Positions 37,903 to 47,547 are shown, counted from the first letter of the stretch. The stretch: DNA of 64,000 bases from Mannheimia granulomatis (GCF_011455695.1 NZ_CP015030.1:1849716-1913715); one strand, 5' to 3'. Made by a program: numbers and translations. Notes: generated by a model not told the origin, from the sequence alone.

Positions 37903-37932
37903 AAAACAGACCGCTTGCAAGCGGTCTGTTTT
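37903..37932. terminator. Perfect 30-bp palindrome acting as shared terminator of cyuA and glyS
   Basis: Two head-to-head uptake-like arms (AAAACAGACCGCTTG and its exact complement CAAGCGGTCTGTTTT) meet without a spacer. A and T runs flank the GC-rich core on both sides, fitting a bidirectional terminator between convergent genes. Confidence 0.85.
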
Positions 37933-37948
37933 CAGGAAAATTTTGCAA

Positions 37949-40111
37949 TTATTGCAACAGCGAGATATCCGCCACTTGCAGGAACAAGCCTTGCAGCGTG
38001 CTTAAAATCGCTAAACGGTTTTGGCGCAGTTTTTGGTCTTCACTATTTACCATCACGCCGTCAAAGAACGCATCAACCGGCTGGCGGAGGTTCGCCAGTT
38101 TATCCAGCACAGCCGTGTAGTCGCCCTGTGCGATTAACGGTTGTACTTCGGATTTCAACGCAATAACTGCTTCCGCCAACGCTTTTTCCGCTGGTTCTAC
38201 ACAAGCTGAAAGATCAATGTCGCCAATCGCAATATCCGCTTTCGCTAAAATGTTGCTGACACGTTTATTTGCCGCAGCAAGAGCTTCTGCGCTTTCAAGC
38301 GTACGGAAGTGAGACACCGCACGCACACGGGCATCGAAGTCGGCAGGTTTGGTCGGACGGCGGGCAAGCACAGATTGGATTACATCCACTGCAATGCCTT
38401 CGCTTTCATACCATGCACGGAAGCGACCGAGCATAAAGTCTACTACTTCATTTACTAGTCGCTCATGACTTCCGTATTTGCCTTCTTTATTCTTTCCAAA
38501 CTGCACTAACTCATCAGCTGCTGTCATAACTCTTACAGGTTCCGATTTAGCTTTTCTCTGATCATCTTGGATCTTATATAAGGTAATTGATGAACTTATA
38601 ATATCAGCTAAATCTAACGGTAGGTTTTTCTCAACAATAATACGCAGAGAACCTAATGCCGCACGGCGTAGAGCGAACGGGTCGGCGCTGCCTTTCGGTG
38701 CTTGACCGATACCGAAAATCCCGGTGAGCGTGTCGAATTTATCCGCCAACGCCACCGAGCAAGCCACTAGACTGTTCGGCAAGTTGTCACCTGCAAAACG
38801 TGGCATATATTGCTCGTTCAACGCCACCGCCACTTCTTCATCTTCGCCGTCCGCTCGGGCATAGTGCATACCCATTACCCCTTGGGTGTCGGTAAATTCA
38901 AACACCATATTGGTCATCAGGTCGCATTTTGAAAGGAGACCAGCACGTTTCGCTTTGGTTTGGTCTGCCCCGATTTGAGCGGCGATTTCGCCAGCAAGCG
39001 ATTCAATGCGAGCAGTTTTATCACGCAATGTACCGAGCTGTTGTTGGAACAACACGGTTTCAAGGCGTGGTAATTGATCTTCTAATTTCTGTTTTAAGTC
39101 GGTTTTGAAGAAGAACTCCGCATCGGTCAAACGTGGGCGGACGACTTTTTCGTTACCTTCGATGATCTTGCTCGGATCGTCCGGATTGATATTGGAAACG
39201 AAGATAAAGTGCGGTAACAATTTGCCGTCTTTGTCGTAAATCGGGAAGTATTTTTGGTCGCCTTTCATCGTGTAAACCAAGGCTTCCGCCGGCACGGCAA
39301 GGAAACGCTCTTCAAATTTAGCGGTTAGCACGTTCGGGTATTCGACTAATGAAGTCACTTCGTCTAACAAGTCTTCTTCAATATCTGCCACGCCACCCAA
39401 AGCGGTCGCTTTTTCTTGGGATTTTGCAAGGATCAATGCTTTACGCTCGTTGAAATCTGCCACCACTGAACCACGATCTTTCAGTAGCTGTGGGTATTGG
39501 TCGGCGTTGTCGATGGTAAATTCACGCTCGCCTAGGAAACGGTGTCCACGAATAGTACGACCGCTCGCCACGCCTAAAATATTGCCTTCAATCAGCTCCG
39601 CACCGAATAAAAGGGTTACGGTATGTACTGGGCGGACGAACTGCTCGGTTTTATCACCCCAACGCATCGTTTTCGGAATTGGTAGATTTGCCAAGGATTT
39701 CGCGATAATATCGACCAGCAGATTTTTAGTCGGCTGACCTTCAATCACGGCACGGTGTACCAACCATTCGCCCTTGTCGGTAGCGATACGCTCGGCTTGC
39801 TCAACGGTAATCCCACAGCCTTTCGCCCAGCCTTCTGCGGCTTTGGTCGGCTTGCCTTCGGCATCAAACGCCGCCGACACCGCAGGGCCTCGTTTCTCGA
39901 TTTCTTTACTCGGTTGAGCGTCCTCCAAACCCAGCACTTTTACTGCCAAACGGCGTGGTGCGGCAAACCATTCGACTTTCTCGAATGATAAACCCGCTTG
40001 GTTCAGTTCTTGTTCAACATTCTCCGCAAATGCGGTCGCTAATTTTTTGAGCGCCTTCGGTGGCAGCTCTTCTGTGCCGATCTCGGCGAGGAAGTTTTGT
40101 GTTAAATTCAT
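37949..40111 (-). CDS. glyS: Glycyl-tRNA synthetase beta subunit
   Basis: GlyS pairs with GlyQ in the heterotetrameric glycyl-tRNA synthetase. The 720-residue protein starts [21 protein letters not shown] and ends [12 protein letters not shown], both diagnostic, with [22 protein letters not shown] (HD-like region) in between. It is 31 residues longer than the usual 689. The extra stretch lies between ADIISSS and [18 protein letters not shown] (about 38440-38600), a region visibly richer in A and T and with poorer codon bias than its surroundings. The start overlaps nothing but lies 6 bp after the orphan gene upstream. The ribosome site is weak. Confidence 0.96.
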   Translation of the reverse strand: MNLTQNFLAEIGTEELPPKALKKLATAFAENVEQELNQAGLSFEKVEWFAAPRRLAVKVLGLEDAQPSKEIEKRGPAVSAAFDAEGKPTKAAEGWAKGCGITVEQAERIATDKGEWLVHRAVIEGQPTKNLLVDIIAKSLANLPIPKTMRWGDKTEQFVRPVHTVTLLFGAELIEGNILGVASGRTIRGHRFLGEREFTIDNADQYPQLLKDRGSVVADFNERKALILAKSQEKATALGGVADIEEDLLDEVTSLVEYPNVLTAKFEERFLAVPAEALVYTMKGDQKYFPIYDKDGKLLPHFIFVSNINPDDPSKIIEGNEKVVRPRLTDAEFFFKTDLKQKLEDQLPRLETVLFQQQLGTLRDKTARIESLAGEIAAQIGADQTKAKRAGLLSKCDLMTNMVFEFTDTQGVMGMHYARADGEDEEVAVALNEQYMPRFAGDNLPNSLVACSVALADKFDTLTGIFGIGQAPKGSADPFALRRAALGSLRIIVEKNLPLDLADIISSSITLYKIQDDQRKAKSEPVRVMTAADELVQFGKNKEGKYGSHERLVNEVVDFMLGRFRAWYESEGIAVDVIQSVLARRPTKPADFDARVRAVSHFRTLESAEALAAANKRVSNILAKADIAIGDIDLSACVEPAEKALAEAVIALKSEVQPLIAQGDYTAVLDKLANLRQPVDAFFDGVMVNSEDQKLRQNRLAILSTLQGLFLQVADISLLQ

Positions 40112-40117
40112 AACGTT

Positions 40118-40750
40118 CTACAAACCTATTTTATTAAATGAACTACTTTTAATCTGATCTAAAGTTGCTTCTTTTCTATTTGCAAAATTATTAACTATAT
40201 CTTGTATATTTATATAGTTATTTTCAATGGCCTTTATTTCATGAGTGCTTAAATGGCTTTTTATACTCTCCAAATGCTTAATCATTTTCTGATGAATCTT
40301 AGCTCTTACTTCAAGATTAACAAATATAGCTGAGTAATCTTGCATTATTATTATCAAGTTTTGCTTCAAATTACCATATTCTTCTTTTAATTTTTCATAT
40401 TCTTTTTCTAAGTTAGTGTGATTTTCTTTGAGATCTCTATGAATGCTATCTAATTTATTGTAATTGTCATTAATATTATTAAGTTTTAATAATAATTCAT
40501 CATGTTTTTCTTTCAGGGAAGAAGATACATTCTCTTTACTATCAGGTTTATTATAAAATCTTTCACTTAACATAATTGTAGATATGTTAAATAAGAAAAA
40601 CTTAACAACATCAAGAGATATGTTTGATCGTAATATTTCAGTAATAAAGAAAGATAGCTTACCATCTAAGTCCCAAAAATAGGAAATAACACCATACACT
40701 ATAATTACTAATATATATGTGCCTAGAGAAACCCCAATTTTTTCCCACAT
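40118..40750 (-). CDS. Orphan membrane-anchored coiled-coil protein (accessory gene)
   Basis: The 210-residue protein has two N-terminal hydrophobic helices (about residues 7-26 and 45-62). A long heptad-rich coiled coil follows (about 70-130, runs such as LEKEYEKLKEEYGNLKQNL), then a charged helical C-terminus. I recognise no family. The DNA is markedly AT-rich, with Asn, Lys and Ile codons dominating, unlike glyS and glyQ on either side. It follows the 150-residue orphan by 16 bp and precedes glyS by 6 bp, so it is in the glyQ-glyS transcription unit. Two transmembrane helices plus a coiled coil recall sensor or effector components of small defence cassettes, but that is only an analogy. 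Confidence 0.7.
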   Translation of the reverse strand: MWEKIGVSLGTYILVIIVYGVISYFWDLDGKLSFFITEILRSNISLDVVKFFLFNISTIMLSERFYNKPDSKENVSSSLKEKHDELLLKLNNINDNYNKLDSIHRDLKENHTNLEKEYEKLKEEYGNLKQNLIIIMQDYSAIFVNLEVRAKIHQKMIKHLESIKSHLSTHEIKAIENNYINIQDIVNNFANRKEATLDQIKSSSFNKIGL

Positions 40751-40766
40751 AACATATCCTCATTCT

Positions 40767-41219
40767 TTATTCAAGAATATGCTGAATGGCAAAAAAGGTA
40801 ATTCTTGCTTTAATTATTATAAGCATATCGAGAGCAGCTTTTATTATACTATCTCTACTATTTTCACTCTCATAATAAGGAATTTGGATTTGAGCATCTA
40901 GATTAAAGATGCCATTATCCATATTTAGAGTTACTTTAACTGCAGGAAAATTACTTATTTCATCCTTAAGATTGTTAAATATATTCTCAAGGTTGTTATC
41001 CAATGATTCTTTAATTTTATAATTGGTTTGCAGGAAAAGAGTGAATATACCAATTTTAATTTGACCATCCAATACGCTATCAAAAAATCCAAATTTTGAG
41101 TCCTCATAACTAAATGTCCCAGCTTTATCATTTTTGTTATCTATGTCAAAAAAAGATAAATCTGATATTCCTTCTATATTTTCTAAACTATTAGAAAAGG
41201 AAGCTACATTATTTTCCAT
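40767..41219 (-). CDS. Orphan acidic protein of unknown function (accessory gene)
   Basis: The 150-residue product is acidic and rich in Asn, Asp and Phe, without a signal peptide. Short alternating strands (VKVTLNMDNGIFNLDAQIQIPYY) are followed by a hydrophobic C-terminal helix (AALDMLIIIKARITFFAIQH). No family is recognised. AAGAGAG provides a ribosome site, and TATATT about 30 bp upstream is a possible -10, so the pair may also have its own promoter. It forms a two-gene AT-rich unit with the membrane protein that follows, inserted between the glutaredoxin-like gene and glyS. Confidence 0.7.
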   Translation of the reverse strand: MENNVASFSNSLENIEGISDLSFFDIDNKNDKAGTFSYEDSKFGFFDSVLDGQIKIGIFTLFLQTNYKIKESLDNNLENIFNNLKDEISNFPAVKVTLNMDNGIFNLDAQIQIPYYESENSRDSIIKAALDMLIIIKARITFFAIQHILE

Positions 41220-41345
41220 AAAATACTCTCTTACTTAATATATTTTAATAGGATAAGAATTTTTTTCTTTTCCTGATGACTTCTTTCAAGCAACGAATAC
41301 TGTCACTATATAGTTTGCAAAATTTCCGCTAAATTTCACCGCTTG

Positions 41346-41609
41346 TTAGCCAAAAATCCCTTCCAGTTCAGCTAACTCCAACACCACTTTATCCCCTTCC
41401 AACAGCAACGCTGGAATGCCGATATAGCCGTTGGCTTTGGCGTTATCAAAGGCGGGGTGTTGGTCTCTCAGGCGTAAAAACGGTTTGAGGGTTGAACCGC
41501 CTTTGGTGATGTCGCACTCGTCAAATTCCACGCCCAAACGTTCCAGTTCTGCAACAAAAGGCTCGGTGTCAGGACACCAGTGGGCGAAGTATAAAATCGG
41601 TTTTGTCAT
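41346..41609 (-). CDS. Glutaredoxin-like small protein
   Basis: The 87-residue protein reads as a glutaredoxin/thioredoxin-fold domain: strand ILYFAHWCPDTEPFVAELERLG, then EFDECDI, and a cis-proline loop YIGIPALLLEGDKVV. The active site is WCPDT, with a single cysteine in the usual CxxC position, so a monothiol mechanism or a non-redox role is likely. It lies 10 bp downstream of a GST-family gene on the same strand, suggesting a glutathione-linked pair within the glyQ-glyS operon. The specific substrate is unknown. Confidence 0.78.
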   Translation of the reverse strand: MTKPILYFAHWCPDTEPFVAELERLGVEFDECDITKGGSTLKPFLRLRDQHPAFDNAKANGYIGIPALLLEGDKVVLELAELEGIFG

Positions 41610-41619
41610 GAGGATTCCT

Positions 41620-42237
41620 TTATACCGTTGGTTTCGTTGCCCTCAGTGCAGGGTATTTCTCGTTCATCATTGCTGCCCAAGCGGTCAGATTTGGGAAATT
41701 TTTTGCTAAATCGTAGCCGGTATTCTCCGGGCGGAACTGCCACCAATCAATTAAACAGACGGCGGTTAATGTGCCGATATTGAGTTCATCGCCAAACTCG
41801 GCGAGCTTTTCTTCAAGCTGGGCAAAGCTGCGGATGTTACGCTCCATGAGCTGCTGATGACGTGCTTTCCACCACTCATTTTCAGGGCGAAAACGGCGTT
41901 CGGTGACAATCGTGGGCGTGGTATTTTCCAAAATCCCTTCCACTAAGGCGTGCAAACTCAGCACACGCCAACGCTGTTCATTTTTTGGGAAAAGCGTTGG
42001 CTGCGAGCCCATTTCGTCTAAATACTGACTGATCAAAAAACTGCCGAACAGCCAGTCACCATTTTCCATTTGCAATGCCGGAATACGCCCTAACGGGTTG
42101 TCTTGGTTGTGTGGCGAGTCGGGGTCAAATGAATTGGTAATACGCAGCAGTTCGACTTGCTGTTCAAGTTGATGATATTTTAATGTCGCCACCGCTTTGC
42201 GGGCGAATGAGCTGGTGGTTGAGTACCAAAGTTTCAT
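41620..42237 (-). CDS. Glutathione S-transferase family protein
   Basis: The 205-residue protein has the two-domain GST layout. The N-terminal thioredoxin-like domain has the conserved MKLWYSTTSSFARKAVATL (catalytic Ser region), the cis-proline GRIPALQ and the glutathione-contact FGSFLISQYLDE. An all-helical C-terminal domain follows (IGTLTAVCLIDWWQFR). It resembles E. coli YibF. Substrate is unknown. It is between glyQ and the glutaredoxin-like gene, 15 bp from glyQ. Base composition here is like that of glyQ, unlike the orphan pair downstream. Confidence 0.87.
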   Translation of the reverse strand: MKLWYSTTSSFARKAVATLKYHQLEQQVELLRITNSFDPDSPHNQDNPLGRIPALQMENGDWLFGSFLISQYLDEMGSQPTLFPKNEQRWRVLSLHALVEGILENTTPTIVTERRFRPENEWWKARHQQLMERNIRSFAQLEEKLAEFGDELNIGTLTAVCLIDWWQFRPENTGYDLAKNFPNLTAWAAMMNEKYPALRATKPTV

Positions 42238-42252
42238 TTTCTCCCCCTTACC

Positions 42253-43161
42253 TTATTTTTTACAACCAGGGAAGCCTAACGCTTCACGGCTGGCATAGTA
42301 CGCTTCCGCCACGCCTTTGGTTAAGGCACGAATGCGTAAAATGTAGCGTTGGCGTTCGGTCACGGAGATCGCTTTGCGAGCGTCTAACAAGTTAAAGCTG
42401 TGTGCCGCTTTTAAAATGCGTTCGTACGCCGGCAGTGGTAACGGTTTTTCCAAGCCAAGCAGGTATTGAGCTTCTTTTTCGTACTGTTCGAAGCATTGGA
42501 ATAGGAAATCCACATCGGCATATTCGAAGTTGTAGGTCGATTGCTCCACTTCGTTTTGGTGGAACACGTCGCCGTAGGTGGTTTTGCCCAGTTCGCCGTC
42601 CGACCACACGAGGTCATAGACGCTATCCACGCCTTGAATGTACATCGCTAAACGCTCTAAACCGTAGGTGATTTCACCCGTTACCGGTTTACATTCCAAG
42701 CCGCCAACTTGTTGGAAGTAGGTGAATTGGGTCACTTCCATACCGTTCAGCCACACTTCCCAGCCTAAGCCCCAAGCACCAAGCGTTGGGTTTTCCCAGT
42801 TGTCTTCCACGAAACGGATGTCGTTTTGGGTTGGGTCGAAGCCGAGCATTTTCAGGCTCTCTAAATAGAGTTCTTGAATATTGTCCGGCGATGGTTTAAT
42901 CACTACTTGGAATTGGTAGTAGTGTTGCAAACGATTCGGGTTTTCGCCGTAACGACCGTCAGTCGGGCGGCGGGACGGCTGCACATAGGCAAACGCCATT
43001 GGCTCAGGGCCTAACGCACGCAAACAGGTCATCGGGTGTGATGTACCTGCACCCACTTCCATATCAAATGGCTGCACCACCGTGCAGCCTTTGCTTGCCC
43101 AGTAATCTTGCAGGGCTAAAATCATTCCTTGGAACGTTTTTACGTTGAATTTTGTTGTCAT
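42253..43161 (-). CDS. glyQ: Glycyl-tRNA synthetase alpha subunit
   Basis: GlyQ forms the catalytic alpha subunit. From the ATG at 43161 the protein is 302 residues, one fewer than E. coli, beginning [21 protein letters not shown]. Class II motifs are visible: [27 protein letters not shown] and the motif-3 region [15 protein letters not shown] longer reading from 43251 adds 30 unsupported residues; AGAGA lies eight bases before the chosen ATG. glyQ is the first gene of a six-gene minus-strand group (glyQ, GST, glutaredoxin-like, two orphans, glyS), whereas in E. coli glyQ and glyS are adjacent. Confidence 0.97.
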   Translation of the reverse strand: MTTKFNVKTFQGMILALQDYWASKGCTVVQPFDMEVGAGTSHPMTCLRALGPEPMAFAYVQPSRRPTDGRYGENPNRLQHYYQFQVVIKPSPDNIQELYLESLKMLGFDPTQNDIRFVEDNWENPTLGAWGLGWEVWLNGMEVTQFTYFQQVGGLECKPVTGEITYGLERLAMYIQGVDSVYDLVWSDGELGKTTYGDVFHQNEVEQSTYNFEYADVDFLFQCFEQYEKEAQYLLGLEKPLPLPAYERILKAAHSFNLLDARKAISVTERQRYILRIRALTKGVAEAYYASREALGFPGCKK

Positions 43162-43285
43162 AACGTTATCTCTACTAATTATTTCAAAAATTGTTGAAAA
43201 ATACTGGTTATTATAGCCTGTAAGCGGTCTTTTTTTGGGATTTTTTTGCAAATTTTTTAGGAAATTTAACCGCTTGTAGTCCCTA

Positions 43286-43317
43286 AAAGCAAAAAGCTAA
43301 CCCGAAGGTTAGCTTTC
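43286..43317 (-). terminator. Terminator of the mglBAC operon
   Basis: On the minus strand AAAGCTAACC and GGTTAGCTTT form a perfect ten-base stem with a TTCG loop, then a T run. It is 17 bp beyond the mglC stop. Confidence 0.88.
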
Positions 43318-43333
43318 TTAGTGTTGTGATTAT

Positions 43334-44344
43334 CTATTTTTTCTTCGCGTATTTGAGCGAGTCAATCGCCACCGCTAAGATGATAATGCCACCTTTGATG
43401 ATATATTGCCAATAAGGGTTTACACCGATGTAGGTTAAGCCGTAGTTGATAACGGTGAAGATTAATACCCCTGTTACCACGCCAATGATTGTGCCCACGC
43501 CACCGGCAAAGGATACACCACCTACAACACAGGCTGCGATTGCATCCATTTCGTACATAAAGCCGAGGTTGTTGGTTGCACTGCCGATACGGCCGGCTTC
43601 TAACATACCGCCGAAGGCATAGAATACGCCTGAAAGCATATAAATGCACATTAAGTTCAGTGGTACATTTACCCCTGATACACGGGCAGCTTCCGGGTTG
43701 CCACCAATGGCAAAGACGTTTTTACCAAAGCGGGTTTTGTTCCATAGTGTCCACATAATGAGGGTGGCAATCGCCGCATAAATAGTGATGTAAGATAACT
43801 TGAACTCACCAAAACGGAAAAAACCCTGAGCAAAGCTTGAAAAATCATCACTAAAACCGGCAATTGGTGACGAACCAACCGCATCATAGTAAAGTGAGTT
43901 AATACCATAAACGATGATCATCGTTCCCATTGTGGCGATAAAGGGGGTAACATTTAGGTATGCAACAACAAAACCGTTAAACAAGCCAATTACTGCCCCA
44001 ATCGCACAAACAGTTAAAACCACCACCGGAATTGGAATTTCGCCTAAATTTGGGAAAACTTTATTCATATTTTCCATTGATTGTAACAAAGTTGCTGAAA
44101 TTACCGCCGCTAACCCTACTTGGCGACCGGCAGATAAATCTGTACCTTGAGTCACAATCAAACCGGCAACACCAAGTGCAATAATTAAGCGAACCGAGGA
44201 TTGCGATAAAATATTACTAAAGTTGCGTAAACTTAAAAAGCTCGGGTCTTGTACAATAATCACAATTAATAAGATTAATAAGACGAAGTAAATCGCATTT
44301 TGTTTAAAAAAATCGAGCGATTTATTTTGTTGTAAAGCGGACAT
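43334..44344 (-). CDS. mglC: Galactose/methyl-galactoside ABC transporter permease MglC
   Basis: The 336-residue permease has about ten membrane helices and the sugar-permease signature GGNPEAARVSGVNVPLNLMCIY. It also carries the conserved TIIGVVTGVLIFTVINYGLTYIGV. It is the last gene of mglB-mglA-mglC and takes up galactose and glucose at low concentration with the ATPase MglA and the periplasmic binding protein MglB. It lies 12 bp after mglA. AGGAG gives a good ribosome site. Confidence 0.96.
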   Translation of the reverse strand: MSALQQNKSLDFFKQNAIYFVLLILLIVIIVQDPSFLSLRNFSNILSQSSVRLIIALGVAGLIVTQGTDLSAGRQVGLAAVISATLLQSMENMNKVFPNLGEIPIPVVVLTVCAIGAVIGLFNGFVVAYLNVTPFIATMGTMIIVYGINSLYYDAVGSSPIAGFSDDFSSFAQGFFRFGEFKLSYITIYAAIATLIMWTLWNKTRFGKNVFAIGGNPEAARVSGVNVPLNLMCIYMLSGVFYAFGGMLEAGRIGSATNNLGFMYEMDAIAACVVGGVSFAGGVGTIIGVVTGVLIFTVINYGLTYIGVNPYWQYIIKGGIIILAVAIDSLKYAKKK

Positions 44345-44356
44345 AATTCACTCCTG

Positions 44357-45856
44357 TTATAAGTATTTTGCTGCGAGTTGCAAGATTTCTTCTTGTGAGG
44401 TTTTGGCGGTGTCAACAATACCTGCAACCTTACCATTGCTCATTACTAAAATTCGGTCTGTCACACCCAGTAATTCTGGCATTTCCGATGAAATCATGAT
44501 GATACCTTTATCTTTATTCGCTAATTCCAAAATAAGCTGATAAATTTCAAACTTAGCACCAATATCAATACCACGGGTTGGTTCATCCAACATCAAAATT
44601 TCCGGCTGGGTTAATAGCCAACGTCCAATAATGACTTTTTGTTGATTACCACCAGAGAGTGAGCCGATATGTGTTTGATGTGAAGGGGTCTTCACATTCA
44701 TTGAATCAATAACCCACTGAGTATCGCTTTTCATTTTTCTCGTGCTAAGCAGACCAAATTTCCCTAGGTAAGCCTTCATATTTGAAATGAGAGAATTGAA
44801 TTCAATGCTCAAGTTGGCATAAATGCCCGTAGAGCGGCGTTCTTCCGTTACCAAAGCAAAACCATTATTGATAGCATCAAAAGCATTACGGTTATTAATC
44901 TCTTTACCGTGTAATTTGACCGTACCACCGGCTTTTTCCCGCACACCGAAAATTGTTTCGACGATATCAGTTCGTTTTGCTCCAACCAAACCGGCAATAC
45001 CTAAAATTTCCCCTTTCCGTAAGGTAAAATTAACATCTTGAATTGAAGGTTGATTCTTTGCGGTTAAATGCTCAACTTCCAGCACTACCTCTTTCGGTAC
45101 GTTGGTTTTTTCTGGGAAGCGCTGTGTTAGTTCTCGTCCTACCATCATTGAAACCACTTGTTCCATTGAGGTATCTTTAATGGCAACCGTATTTACCCAT
45201 TTACCGTCTCGAAGAATAGTAATTTCATCACAAATTTTGAAAATTTCGTCCATTTTATGAGAAATATAGATAATGCCACAGCCCCTGTCTTTCAGTTTTT
45301 GAATAATTTTAAATAAGTGTTCTACTTCTTTTTCAGACAGAGAAGAGGTTGGCTCATCCATAATCACAATTTTGGCATTATAAGAGAAGGCTTTAGCAAT
45401 CTCGATCATCTGCATTTGCGAAACAGATAATTTCGCGACTTTATCACGCGGATCAACATCAATATCTAATTCATCAAAAATAGCTTTGGTATCACGATAC
45501 ATTTTATCGTGATCAACGAAAGGACCTTTTAATGGATAACGACCTAACCATAAATTATCCATTACAGTCACCTGCTTAACGAGGTTCAGCTCTTGATGAA
45601 CCATTGAAATCCCATTTTCAAGCGCTTCTTTTGAAGTTTTAAAATTTATCGGCTTACCGAGAAATAAAATATCACCCTCATCTTTAGCATAAATTCCAAA
45701 TAAGCATTTAAGCAAAGTGGATTTGCCCGCCCCATTTTCTCCCATTAAGGCATGAACACTATGAGATTTTACCGTTAAGTTAGCGCGGTCTAAGGCTTTA
45801 ACCCCCGGGAACGACTTACTAACATTCGTCATTGTGAGTAATACTTCGCCTGTCAT
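44357..45856 (-). CDS. mglA: Galactose/methyl-galactoside ABC transporter ATPase MglA
   Basis: The 499-residue protein is a fusion of two ABC domains, as usual for sugar importers. The first has Walker [10 protein letters not shown] (about residues 38-46), [16 protein letters not shown] and Walker [12 protein letters not shown]. The second has a degenerate Walker A (GLVGAKRTD) but an intact [14 protein letters not shown] and [11 protein letters not shown], the normal pattern for MglA and RbsA. It follows mglB by 73 bp, with a hairpin between them that probably lowers its expression relative to the binding protein. Confidence 0.96.
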   Translation of the reverse strand: MTGEVLLTMTNVSKSFPGVKALDRANLTVKSHSVHALMGENGAGKSTLLKCLFGIYAKDEGDILFLGKPINFKTSKEALENGISMVHQELNLVKQVTVMDNLWLGRYPLKGPFVDHDKMYRDTKAIFDELDIDVDPRDKVAKLSVSQMQMIEIAKAFSYNAKIVIMDEPTSSLSEKEVEHLFKIIQKLKDRGCGIIYISHKMDEIFKICDEITILRDGKWVNTVAIKDTSMEQVVSMMVGRELTQRFPEKTNVPKEVVLEVEHLTAKNQPSIQDVNFTLRKGEILGIAGLVGAKRTDIVETIFGVREKAGGTVKLHGKEINNRNAFDAINNGFALVTEERRSTGIYANLSIEFNSLISNMKAYLGKFGLLSTRKMKSDTQWVIDSMNVKTPSHQTHIGSLSGGNQQKVIIGRWLLTQPEILMLDEPTRGIDIGAKFEIYQLILELANKDKGIIMISSEMPELLGVTDRILVMSNGKVAGIVDTAKTSQEEILQLAAKYL

Positions 45857-45885
45857 ATCTCACCCCTGATTACATCGAAAACTCG

Positions 45886-45917
45886 AAAAAAAGGCACGAG
45901 TAACCATTACCCGTGCC
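45886..45917 (-). terminator. Attenuating hairpin between mglB and mglA
   Basis: GGCACG pairs with CGTGCC, extended by a GTAA/TTAC stem with one mismatch. On the minus strand the hairpin is followed by seven T. As in other binding-protein operons, it would let most transcripts end after mglB so that the binding protein is made in excess. Confidence 0.75.
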
Positions 45918-45929
45918 ATAAAATGTTAA

Positions 45930-46919
45930 TTATTTTAAAAATTCAGCTAAGTTATCTTGATCTACACCAACGTAAGGAATACGTACAACACGGTTTTCTA
46001 ATTTCCATTGTGTACCAGCAACAGCGTCTTTACCGTCAGCTAAATTTGCTGAAAGTTGAACAACCGCTTTACCTTGGTTTACGCCATCATTTAACACAGT
46101 ACCTGCAATTTCACCTTTTTTGATTAATTGAAGCACTTCAGGCAGTGCATCTACACCAAAAATCGGTAATTTTTTACCATGTGCCTTAGTCGCCTCTAAC
46201 GCACCTAATGCCATACCGTCATTATTAGAAATGATCACCTCAATATCCTTTGCTTTACCACTTGATAACCAAGCATCTACTTTATCTTTAGCTTGCGCTG
46301 CATCCCATAAAGCCGCATCCATAAAGATTTGCTCACTTTCAATGCCCTTTTCTTTTAAGCTTTCAACTACATATTTGGTACGCGCTTCCGCATCTGGATG
46401 ACCCGGTTCACCTTTTAACAACGCAAATTGGATTTTACCGTCTTTGTTTAAATCTAACTCAGGATGTGCTTTCCATTGTTTTGCGATTAACTCACCTTGA
46501 ATCATACCCGACTCTTTTGGCTCAGTACCGACATAATAAGCTTTTGGATAGCTTTCAATCGCTGCAGCACCTGGATCTTTATTGAAGAACACCACAGGTA
46601 CATCTTCACCTTTTGCTTTTTGGATAATCGTTTTATATGCAGAAGGGTCAACTAAGTTAATTGCTAAGGCTTTCACCCCTTTAGAAAGCAATACATCAAC
46701 TTGGTCATTTTGAATAGATTGAGTATTTTGCGAGTCATTCATTAACAAATTGACTTTCTGATTTGCTCCCTCTTTTTCGATCTCTTTACGCATTAACGCC
46801 ATAAAGTTATCGTCATATTTATAGATAGTTACACCGATGCGATTTTCAGCTTGAGCGGTACTGATAGTTGCACTTAATGCAACTGCCACTGCTACTGCAC
46901 TTAATACTGCTTTCTTCAT
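45930..46919 (-). CDS. mglB: Periplasmic galactose/glucose-binding protein MglB
   Basis: The 329-residue protein has a signal peptide (residues 1-24, [18 protein letters not shown] and on to AQA) and a type I periplasmic binding fold. The calcium-binding loop DLNKDGKIQ is present, a hallmark of the galactose/glucose-binding protein, along with sugar-contact segments such as [11 protein letters not shown] and [17 protein letters not shown] before the ATG is a usable ribosome site. It is the first and presumably most expressed gene of the operon, behind a CRP-controlled promoter. Confidence 0.97.
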   Translation of the reverse strand: MKKAVLSAVAVAVALSATISTAQAENRIGVTIYKYDDNFMALMRKEIEKEGANQKVNLLMNDSQNTQSIQNDQVDVLLSKGVKALAINLVDPSAYKTIIQKAKGEDVPVVFFNKDPGAAAIESYPKAYYVGTEPKESGMIQGELIAKQWKAHPELDLNKDGKIQFALLKGEPGHPDAEARTKYVVESLKEKGIESEQIFMDAALWDAAQAKDKVDAWLSSGKAKDIEVIISNNDGMALGALEATKAHGKKLPIFGVDALPEVLQLIKKGEIAGTVLNDGVNQGKAVVQLSANLADGKDAVAGTQWKLENRVVRIPYVGVDQDNLAEFLK

Positions 46920-47259
46920 AGGAGATCACCTCTTGTTAGTATAGATATATATTGATTGTTTATCATAAACAACTTAAGGCGAAGCATAACGAATTTAAAA
47001 AAAACAATCCGTGATCATCATCACAGAATTAAGATAAAGTGGAGAATTTTTCAACTTAACCTTCTCACTTTGAATATTCACTCTAGATCAAGCATAACAA
47101 GCGGTTAAAAAAACAAGATTTTTTGCAAATATCTCTCACCGGAAAACTCAGCGCTTTAAAATTCTATCTAAATCAAATTATCACTACTTCAAGATTGCAC
47201 CTCAACACATTTAGTTTTAAAGTAAGCGCACTTTTCAATCAATTTACAAGGATACTTTT
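46920..47259. promoter_or_regulatory. mgl promoter region: CRP site, -10 box and a 17-bp palindrome
   Basis: On the minus strand TGTGATGATGATCACG (47010-47025) matches the CRP consensus in nine of ten half-site bases. TATGAT (46962-46967) is a -10 that places the CRP site at about -61.5, a class I position. A perfect 17-bp palindrome, TTGTTTATCATAAACAA (46956-46972), overlaps the -10 and start and looks like a repressor operator, though it lacks the CG centre of LacI/GalR sites. An uptake sequence lies at 47097-47105. The yfcZ ribosome site AAGGA is at the right end. Nothing else was seen in the region. Confidence 0.7.
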
Positions 47260-47547
47260 ATGAAAAACGACAAACCCATTGAATGCAAAGGGTGCAACAC
47301 CTTTGACGTCGGCTCAATTCTAGACAATAGTGAAACTACTGCTAAGATTCAACGCATCTATGAAAACGAAATCGAAGCCCAAACTGCCCTTGAAAAATTT
47401 ATCCAAAAAGCTCGAGATATCCAGAGTGAGCCTTGTGAAATCACAAGTGAAATCCGCCCTGTTGCAGAGGGTGTTGAACTCAATGCACATTTCAAATTCA
47501 GCTGCCAAGCTGAAGTAGTTATTTTCCAATTAGCTACCCGTTTCTAA
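47260..47547 (+). CDS. yfcZ: YfcZ/YiiS family protein (DUF406)
   Basis: The 95-residue protein matches the YfcZ/YiiS family: a cysteine pair near the start (ECKGC), the conserved DVGSILDNSE, then EPCEITSEI and a C-terminal CQAEVVIFQLATRF. The function of the family is not established. It is monocistronic between the divergent mgl operon and the dct operon, with AAGGA seven bases before the ATG. Upstream TCTATCTAAATCAA is a loose match to the FNR box TTGAT-N4-ATCAA, not strong enough to call. Confidence 0.88.
   Translation: MKNDKPIECKGCNTFDVGSILDNSETTAKIQRIYENEIEAQTALEKFIQKARDIQSEPCEITSEIRPVAEGVELNAHFKFSCQAEVVIFQLATRF

Noticed and set aside
42183..42671. Overlapping frames on both strands across glyQ
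   Set aside because: Arg/Ser/His-rich compositions typical of antisense shadows. GlyQ motifs account for the region.
47182..47195. FNR box upstream of yfcZ (TCTATCTAAATCAA)
   Set aside because: Only one half-site matches well and no promoter spacing supports it.
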